From Eumeta japonica (lineage: Eukaryota; Arthropoda; Insecta; Lepidoptera; Psychidae), in the NCBI GenBank assembly GCA_005406025.1, contig BGZK01000713.1, positions 124,001 to 188,000 of the forward strand: a DNA stretch of 64,000 bases, in the 5' to 3' direction. Below, piece after piece: positions 57,038-64,000 of the stretch. Numbering within the stretch: the stretch's first letter is position 1; the number at the start of each line of letters is the position of its first letter. Both the position numbers and the translations under genes were made by a program. The notes beneath the pieces are model-generated. The model saw nothing but the letters and a program-made list of their open reading frames with translations. It did no database searches and was not told the origin of the DNA.

Positions 57038-57275
57038 TCGTCGCTGCAGCGTGGCGTGTCACCCGCCGGTAACTCATGCGCGGGCGTCCCGCGCGGTGCA
57101 GTAGCGCCGGCGGCCGTCACGCCATCGCCGCGTAAATTCGCGACGAATGTGGCCGGGGCGAGAACTTCGCTCCCACTCCTCGCCGCTTTTAGAATGTTTG
57201 ATTTCTAATTGAAGAGAATACTGCCCCAGGAAATTCGTCAATCTTGGTCGGTCGACTCGTGCGAGCTCAGAGTAA
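57038..57275. other. GC-rich noncoding island
   Basis: 'gtcgtcgctgcagcgtggcg', 'gcgcgggcgtcccgcgcggtg', 'gcgccggcggccgtcacgcc' and 'gtggccggggcgagaac' make a compact block. The minus-strand frame at 57074-57334 has an ATG but no recognised domain. It could hide a short first exon, but no splice donor or family match supports that. Confidence 0.4.
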
Positions 57276-58375
57276 CACGGGAAACAAACAAGATTTTGCT
57301 CAATAAACCACTGTTGTAGAATTGATGTTGTCATTGATCATGTACATCTGAAAACCTTTTTTTTAAATCTAGTTACGTTTTCATTTTTATGACATTCGAT
57401 GACGAGAAATTGATAACCTCTATGAGTATAAAAATATTTAATGTAATTGGTGTAGAATACAAAAAAAAAACATTAATATTCGGATTATATGTAATTGGAA
57501 AATTGGCTTTAATTTAATTATATTCAGCATCATTTTTCGTGTAATATAATATGTAATTATTTTCTTCATATTGTACAATTTAATAAATTTCTTAATATAA
57601 AACAGTATAACATTTAATTTTATACCACATGAAGAGGGAAAATGGGCTACTTATTTAGTGGGGACCGCAATAAGATAGTCCCTCTTAAAATGATGTATAC
57701 AGAATTAATTAAATGTTTCTTTAGTTATTGACAAAAATGAGTTTCCATATTTTTTCTTGTATTGCCTGTTCAACATTTTATTTTATAGAAAGAAAATTTG
57801 TAATTTTCTTTCCCTATAGTATAAGTACTGTTTTTTACCGTTTGTAATGTACAAAAAATGTTGTCTGTGTATAAAATTCACGTATGTCTGTTATTCTCAA
57901 ATTATTATATAGATAAAGATTATATCAAAGATAACAATTCAAACATTACTTTCCTTACAAACAGTCGTTTAATATCTTATAGTGAATAAGCAAGTCGACT
58001 TTAAATGTGATCTTAAACACAACGAACTGCCCGAAGTAACGTAACACAGCCTGATGACGTAACAACAATAGGATCGCTCATGACGCATGAAGAGTAAAAA
58101 CTGCTCTTCGCTCTCGTGTATTATGACTTAACGTAATGCTAATTCTTAACGAGTAATTGTCAAACCGAGAATCGAATTTCGTAACACGCTGTACTGTCAC
58201 TAACATTCACCGCCTTGTTAATAGCTCGAAAATAAAATAAAATACATTTCTTCAAATCTTCTACTCGGCGAATTTAAGTAAATAATACAAAGGAATTAAA
58301 TGGATACCTAACTATATGTGGAAGTAGGTCCATAGTTTCACTGTTTGTTATTCGCATCTTAAATGCAATAATAGG
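57276..58375. other. AT-rich noncoding stretch
   Basis: Very AT-rich; no gene or repeat family recognised. Confidence 0.5.
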
Positions 58376-58377
58376 AA

Positions 58378-58740
58378 GTGACAATTCCCAAGATCCGCGC
58401 ATCGTTCGCTGATCACCTGACCCCGCGACCCGCGCGTCATCGGTGCGAGATCTAAGCAAAACTCTATAAGATGCATCTGTCGTGTCATTATTCGCGAGTC
58501 GGCACGCGGTCCGACGCGAGTTATCGGTTTGCGCAACCTCTCCTTGCACGTTGCGGTGGCGCCGGCGACGCAAACGTTCGCGTTTCGTGCGTTTGCGGCG
58601 CGAGAGCGGCGCATTGTCCCCGCGTCAGTCACGTCGGCCGCTAACAAAGGAAACGTACTTTTGCTTAAGTTTCTATTTTGCAACAATGGCCCGACTCGTC
58701 CCCGATCGCGATTAGACAGGGGAGCGCCGTATGACTACCT
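58378..58740. other. Large GC-rich, CpG-rich noncoding island
   Basis: About 360 bp ('ccccgcgacccgcgcgtcatcgg', 'gttgcggtggcgccggcgacgc', 'gtttgcggcgcgagagcggcgc'). Four frames of 77-112 codons overlap on both strands; such symmetry is the mark of stop-poor GC DNA and not of a gene. Candidate promoter or enhancer. Confidence 0.45.
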
Positions 58741-59570
58741 ACGGTTTAGCGACAGCAAAAAAATTATGTAGCTGAAAATAGAAAAAAAAATATATACATA
58801 TTTAAGAAAGCCATTAATCTCAAAAATCGTAGCTACATATTCTATATTATAATACAATCAAAGATATTCCATATCCAAATACTGGTAAGATTTTTTCACA
58901 TTTCTTTGAGATCTATAGTAAAATTTTACTAAGATCCTTCTACAGAACAATGTAGCAATTTTTTATTTTTTTTAATCGATGCGAGCTTAATTTATTTTGC
59001 CGACCGTACGCACCTATGAACGGGGATTATGGATTACGTTCGCAAAACTGACGCCATGAATTTAAAATTAAAACCTCTCGCGACGCAGACTCGACCCGAC
59101 AGCGTCAATCGTTGGGAATGCGATCTCGTGTGTACAGAGCAATAGATATCGCAGAGAACCAGACATACGGAAATTTGAATTTTTTTCGAACAAATCATAT
59201 TTTTTATTGAACCCAACTATGCATTCGGTTTGTTCATGTTTTTATCTTTGGCAAAATAAGAAAATGGTGCTTAAGCAGCACATGCTGCAAAAGAATAGAT
59301 TAAATTACAAGTAAATTAGGGATGGATACAATTTTAAAATAGATGATATAATACATCTATGGTATCTCAATACCATACGATTTTCGACTATTAATGTGTT
59401 TTTTTTTTATTAATACATTGTAATCTTTTTTCTTCGTAATATTTAAAACATAAATAAATGTAACTATATTAGAATAATAGATGAAATGTTTATCACGGAT
59501 TATACAGGAAGCGGCAAAATGGAAGTGCACCCAATCACTTTTCTTCAATAAACATATTCGTACAATTCGG
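58741..59570. other. AT-rich noncoding stretch
   Basis: A modestly GC-rich patch at about 59,070-59,125 aside, no feature is supported. Confidence 0.5.
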
Positions 59571-59571
59571 T

Positions 59572-59785
59572 CAGCATCTGCGTGTTCGGTGACCTGCGCG
59601 CGGACGTGCGGCGCGCTGTGGCAGCGCACCACTTGCATTTACACAGCATTATTTCCGAAAACGAAACAATTATCAAAGGGCGCAAAGCGATTGTCGGGGT
59701 GACGCGGGGCGGTCGGAAACGTTTTCATAATCCGCCCTGTAGGGTTATAAGTCCGATGTACGCCGCCGAATTTTCGTTTTGTCTG
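59572..59785. other. GC-rich noncoding island
   Basis: 'gcgcgcggacgtgcggcgcgctgtggcagcgc' is followed by 'ttatcaaagggcgcaaagcg', whose reverse complement contains a TCF/LEF-like CCTTTGATAA, then 'gtgacgcggggcggtcgg'. Frames in three phases are open and unrelated to known proteins. Candidate enhancer. Confidence 0.45.
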
Positions 59786-61416
59786 TGAGAATGAACGTTT
59801 CGGCATTATAGAATGATGGCTGAATAACAATAAACTCGTAAAAAAGCTGGGCGACGGTAACTTGGTGCATTAACGCTTTGGGTTTTTGTGACGTGAGTCT
59901 TATATGTTTGAAATAAATTATTGGTATGAAAGTTGAGGTAAATGGAGAAATAGACAAGTGCGACGTGTTACGTCCTGTATATCAAAATTGTAATCTGAAA
60001 ATTTCGTATATATTCCATTCATTTATATGACAGTACATAAAATAGACAACCAATTTAGAAATTTGGAATTTACAGCTTAAGGAGTCCAGCTTACATTGCG
60101 CCGATGTATTCATTGTTAAAATGCTTAATAATCTGGTATGGATTGTGTTATAAATATCCGTGAATTGACGCCAAAGAAATTTGTTTTACTACACGGTAAA
60201 GTTTAAACTTTATGTTGTGGACCAAGAATAGAACTCTCGCACAACAAACCGGCAAACGATCCTGGAATTCACGGACGTCAGCCATTATTAATTTAAAGTA
60301 CCATCTAAGATAAATTCTCACAAAAAACAATCAATAATGTAATATATTGTACTACAGAGCAACACAAATCGATTACTTGTTGAATAAACATTGTAAAAAT
60401 TATATTTATTGCGGAGGGAAAACGACTCGAATTCCGTTTCGATTGAATTTTCACCCCCGAAAACAGATTACCACCCGATTCCCAGAGGAGAAACGATGAA
60501 TCATTCAAGACTGAAAAACAGTATCTTATTTACAGTACATCGCTGTTAGAGTATAATAAGTTTTTTATCATCCGCCTATAATAACAGCAACGTATGCTCA
60601 ACTAATACAACTATCCGAAAACATGGTGGTAGGGAGGACACTCGACACATTGTATCTGTAAAAGGGGACGCAACATTATGGTGTCCATTATTTATGGTAA
60701 GTTAAACTATGGTTACGCAAACAATATGGCGCAAGCTTCGTTACTTCGCTAAATAAAAATCTCGACGGGGGTGAGCACTAACTTATTGTTAAAAGGTTGG
60801 AAGTTGTTAAAAAAATGTTTGGGCTTTAGGGTTTGCCCAAACCAATATTCATACGGATGTTTATAGGTTGAGTTTTCTTTAACACCATTTTGAAAAAAAA
60901 ACAAAGCTATAAACAATTTACATTAAATAAAATATAGACCTAAATGTATCGCAGTCGCTTATCGCTAAATGGTTAATATTTGAGATCATAAATAAGTATT
61001 AACCGACATAAAAATATATGCAAAAAAGTTCAAAATATGTAAAATAATTATGATGTATGATTTTAATCGTGCCTTAGGTAAAGATGATATCGTAAAGCTA
61101 AGGAAATTGCATCCTTGTTTTCTATTTAAAAAATTAAGTAAATAAATAGAAGGAATTATTGTTGAACATTTTTCGTAAATGCAATAAACTGATTACGTCA
61201 AATGTTTAAAATGAATAAATCGTGATATCTCTATCAACAAAATAATTGATACCATGAAATAGTTTCAATTTATCTTTATTTTCTATACAGATATTTTCGT
61301 TATATATTTATCAAATTTTTAGCTTCACAAATATGTAATAAAAAAGAAATTACATTTTAAACTACATAAGTTACAGCAGACGCTTAATTTTTTTTGATTG
61401 AAATAAGTAAATCTTC
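59786..61416. other. AT-rich noncoding stretch
   Basis: No gene, repeat family or RNA recognised. Confidence 0.5.
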
Positions 61417-61830
61417 AAAAGAAAACCGGCCAACTGCAAGTCAGACATACACACGAAGGGTTCCTAACCACCATACAATATTTAACATAATATATTTTTA
61501 GGAAGTGTTAATACAAAAAAAAAAAGAATAAAATTAAGATCGAACAATAAACGTAGGAAAAAAGCACATTTGTTATATGGGGTCTTCCTTTAATTTTAAC
61601 TTTCGGTATATTTTTATGTTTCGGTAACTTTATATTACTTATTGTTTTAGCCATTATAGCAATACCACAACCTGTGAATATATCAAGTCTCTACTTATTA
61701 CAGTTCAAAATTTATAGCTCTATGACAGGCGGACGGACGGACAGACAGACGGGCACACAATGTAGTCTTAGAAGTAGACAGCATTCCATTGGCGCCCTTT
61801 GGGTACAGAACCCTAAAAAGCATAACATCG
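61417..61830 (+). repeat. Lepidopteran dispersed repeat (complete-looking copy)
   Basis: It begins 'aaaaccggccaactgcaagtcag' and 'cgaagggttcctaaccacc', passes 'atgacaggcggacggacgga' and 'cagacagacgggcac', and ends 'ccctttgggtacagaaccctaaaaa'. I know this head-to-tail order from many lepidopteran genomes. The copy is diverged. No terminal inverted repeats are obvious, so its class is uncertain. Frames running through it on both strands (61674-62144, 61712-62140) are not genes. Confidence 0.65.
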
Positions 61831-61839
61831 GACGGACTT

Positions 61840-62065
61840 GCCAACACGTCGCTCTAACACGCCCACGGAACCACCCCGCTAATCTCTCAATTCGACCCTC
61901 CAGAAGGTTGGTGTTTAATTTTATAGGCGAATTAATTGTACAGTGCACACACTCCGCCCGGCCTGCTGATGGCTTCGCGTGTCGACTGCTAAGTGAAGGC
62001 TGGGGTCCGACAGTGCGATGCGCTCGCGCGGCTGTCGGCCAGACGATTAACTGTGGCGAATATCT
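61840..62065. other. GC-rich noncoding island
   Basis: 'cacgcccacggaaccaccccgc', 'actccgcccggcctgctgatgg' and 'gcgatgcgctcgcgcggctgtcgg' form the last GC-rich block. It follows directly on the 61.4-kb repeat. Confidence 0.35.
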
Positions 62066-62345
62066 TTCAATCTTTGTCTCCTTGCAATTTTTTTTTTTCA
62101 TAAAAAGTGAAAGAGCTTTGAGCACTGAAATTTTGCGCAATTAAAATATTAATACTATTTTTAAATGACTATATATACTTTTTAGTCAAAACGATAGGAA
62201 ATACGGTTGTGAAGTAATTAGTCTCCGCTGTTCTACTTCTTTTAGTGTCAGAATTCCCACTCCTCCCTTCATAAATCCAGTTCCCCACCATCAATCTACT
62301 CCCTCTTTTATCATCTTACTCCCACTTTTACTAGATATCCTTTTC
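62066..62345. other. AT-rich noncoding stretch
   Basis: A pyrimidine-rich segment ('cccactcctcccttcataaatcc', 'ctactccctcttttatcatc') at about 62,257-62,335 may be part of the repeat that follows. Confidence 0.45.
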
Positions 62346-62349
62346 CTTT

Positions 62350-62434
62350 CCAAGAGGGCAGCAATGCACTGGTAACTCTTCCGTGGTTGCGAGTGTCCAC
62401 AATCTCTGGTGGCTCTCACGCTCCTTTGCCTCTC
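62350..62434 (-). repeat. Lepidopteran dispersed repeat tail, copy 5
   Basis: The + strand reads 'ccaagagggcagcaatgcac', 'tggtaactcttccgtggttg', 'cgagtgtccacaatctctgg' and 'tggctctcacgctcctttgcctctc', the inverse of copies 2-4. The copy lacks part of the 'gatcaccaccgcc' core. Confidence 0.65.
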
Positions 62435-64000
62435 AAAATTCTAAAAAAATCAAAAATGTACATAGAAATAATACGTTTAAAGATACAATAACAAAATGGC
62501 ACCCTATTTCTTGGATTCAAAGACCAATCGATCGAATGATCATCGGAAACATGTAAAGACGAGCCGTTGATAATCTTGCCCGTTGCAGAATTACGAATAA
62601 TGGGCAACATTATCTCAAAATTGCAAAAAAAAAATGTTTTTGAGAATAAAACTTTGTCAATAGACAGTAAGGTTGGCTTCGAATAATATTTATGGTGTTG
62701 GATCATCAACGACAGAGTAATTAAAATCAATAATGCTCAATAATGCTCGATTAAGTTATTCGTTCCGATAAGACGATTTTTGTTCATATTTTTTGTGTTC
62801 TTAATTTTTTTTTTAATTTCTTATAAAACATTTATTAAAGACGCTTACAAATACAACTCACGTAAATTTTTAATGAAATATTTGGTGGATTGTTTGTTTC
62901 TGGTTTGAGGATAGATCTCGAAGACGATAGATCTGTTGTCGATTGTTAAAGTGTTAAGATGTCACTCTCGTGAATACAAATGACCTTTCCCACATTTCAA
63001 CAACTATTGTTTCGGCTTCAATTTAAGCATCACACTGTCGAAACAGCGTATGCTGCCTCAAAATTACCTGTATGTAGGTTTCACGTCCAAACTTCGAAGA
63101 TCCTCGGATCTGCAAATTCGTATCTTCCACAGATTCCTTCGTGAGTGCGAGAGACGGGATTTCTTTAAATATAGCGATGCCAATTGCTTCAGATTTAATA
63201 CGAAAAAAACTCAACTTCAGTATAGCATAACAAAGTGTTAAGTGCATTTAGGTACCTTATTAGATAATCTTACTTGACTGATTTATAATATAATTTCGCA
63301 ATTTAGTTAGTAAAGAAAAAATAAACAAACAGACAAAAGCACGGACTTCTAAAAGAAAACTGACGAATGATATAAAAATTGCAACTCTGGTACATTAAAA
63401 AAAATTTAAAACATATTGGCAAATTAATTAATCATACAGTATGAGAAATATCTTTACGTTATATGACTTGTATATAGAGTAGGTGTTAAATATGTCATAA
63501 TTCATTTCAGATTTCATCTAGATTAATCCATATTTGAAACAGCTTATAATACATTATTGTTTAATATATATTTTTCTACAATAGTCATATCTAATAAAGT
63601 GAGTATATAATTTTTATCACTTTAGCCTACGATTTTTCATCTAATTTTGGACTGTTGCTTTGAATGATGTTCATAAGATGGTAGACTATCACCACAATCA
63701 TAAAGCGGTAGTATCATCTTATGGCTCTATGATGATATGGTAACAGTCAGATTGATAGTGACAAAGTGTATCTAGTGGCAAATGTGAATAGGTACAGCCA
63801 AGCAGAATAATGGTTTTATATAAATATGCAAATCAACAATTTGTGATACATTTTGTAGTTGCAAAAAATATTTAAGATTATTTATTTTAGGGCTAATTTG
63901 ATGCTTTCTAAATTCTGAATTTTTCAATGATATAATATTTTAATAGACCTTCACGTGACTTTGAAAACCTTTTCAATACTTTGAGTTCACTGGTTTTTGC
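62435..64000. other. AT-rich noncoding stretch
   Basis: A 10-bp direct duplication 'aataatgctc' lies at about 62,731-62,750. Frames at 62416-62730 (minus), 63023-63247 (minus) and 63050-63241 show no motif. No gene is supported. Confidence 0.5.

Noticed and set aside
58274..58771. Four overlapping frames of 77-112 codons
   Set aside because: All phases and both strands are open over the same CpG-rich block, as expected from lack of TA-rich stops.
61674..62144. Overlapping 156- and 142-codon frames on opposite strands
   Set aside because: They cross a dispersed lepidopteran repeat and a GC-rich block; symmetry on both strands argues against coding.

Overview
The window looks like AT-rich nuclear DNA from an insect, most probably a moth or butterfly (Lepidoptera). 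I base this on several dispersed repeats that I know from lepidopteran genomes: the tail sequence with 'gcccatggacac...caac...gttgcc', the 'ccggcca...gaaccctaaaaa' repeat, the 'cctccttttttgaagtcg' repeat, and a tRNA-headed SINE whose B box reads 'gggaatggaaccc'. Decayed jockey-type LINEs and mariner copies fit the same picture. There are no operons, Shine-Dalgarno-led ORFs, rRNA genes, intact tRNA genes or CRISPR arrays. I found no intact host protein-coding gene. Most open frames are under 120 codons and are chance frames or relics. The window is best read as intergenic or long-intron sequence.

Layout. 1-3.0 kb: AT-rich DNA with a GC island and one copy of a ~460-bp dispersed repeat (second copy at 8.1-8.6 kb). 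3.2-4.1 kb (+): a frameshifted relic that I read as a serpin pseudogene. 4.7-5.2 kb (-): an unidentified protein-like frame with three stops. 10.5-11.8 kb: a mariner transposase fragment, a lepidopteran repeat and the C-terminal end of an RTE-like LINE. 13.4-13.8 kb: a strong GC island. 14.45-16.6 kb (+): a 5'-truncated jockey-clade LINE. 17.9-18.1 kb (-): a SINE. 18.65-23.2 kb (+): a second jockey-like LINE, nearly full length but decayed (ORF1, endonuclease, RT, C-terminus), with a 630-bp pogo/Tigger-like MITE inserted in its endonuclease region. 25-27.2 kb: two repeat tails and a second mariner relic. 28.2-28.7 kb: two PIF/Harbinger-like MITEs side by side. 30.2-30.5 and 35.0-35.4 kb: two elements made almost entirely of long inverted repeats. 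40.0-40.25 kb: an LTR-retrotransposon integrase C-terminus. 45.0-45.7 kb: a third LINE RT relic. 51.5-51.9 kb: a degenerate ~150-bp tandem array. 61.4-61.8 kb: a complete-looking ~410-bp lepidopteran repeat. 62.35 kb: a fifth copy of the repeat tail.

Between the mobile-element relics lie roughly twenty sharply bounded GC- and CpG-rich islands (for example 5.95, 13.4, 32.6, 42.4, 47.7, 53.7, 55.8, 57.1, 58.5 and 59.7 kb). Five of them crowd into 53.5-59.8 kb. They have no coherent reading frame. They are the most likely functional DNA here (enhancers, promoters or conserved noncoding elements of a flanking gene), but that is inference without a cross-species alignment.

I did not find a convincing new multi-gene system. 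The items most worth a second look are the serpin-like relic, the unidentified minus-strand pseudogene, the long fold-back elements, a perfect 25-bp hairpin at 4.6 kb, a textbook G-quadruplex motif at 55.8 kb, and the GC-island clusters.
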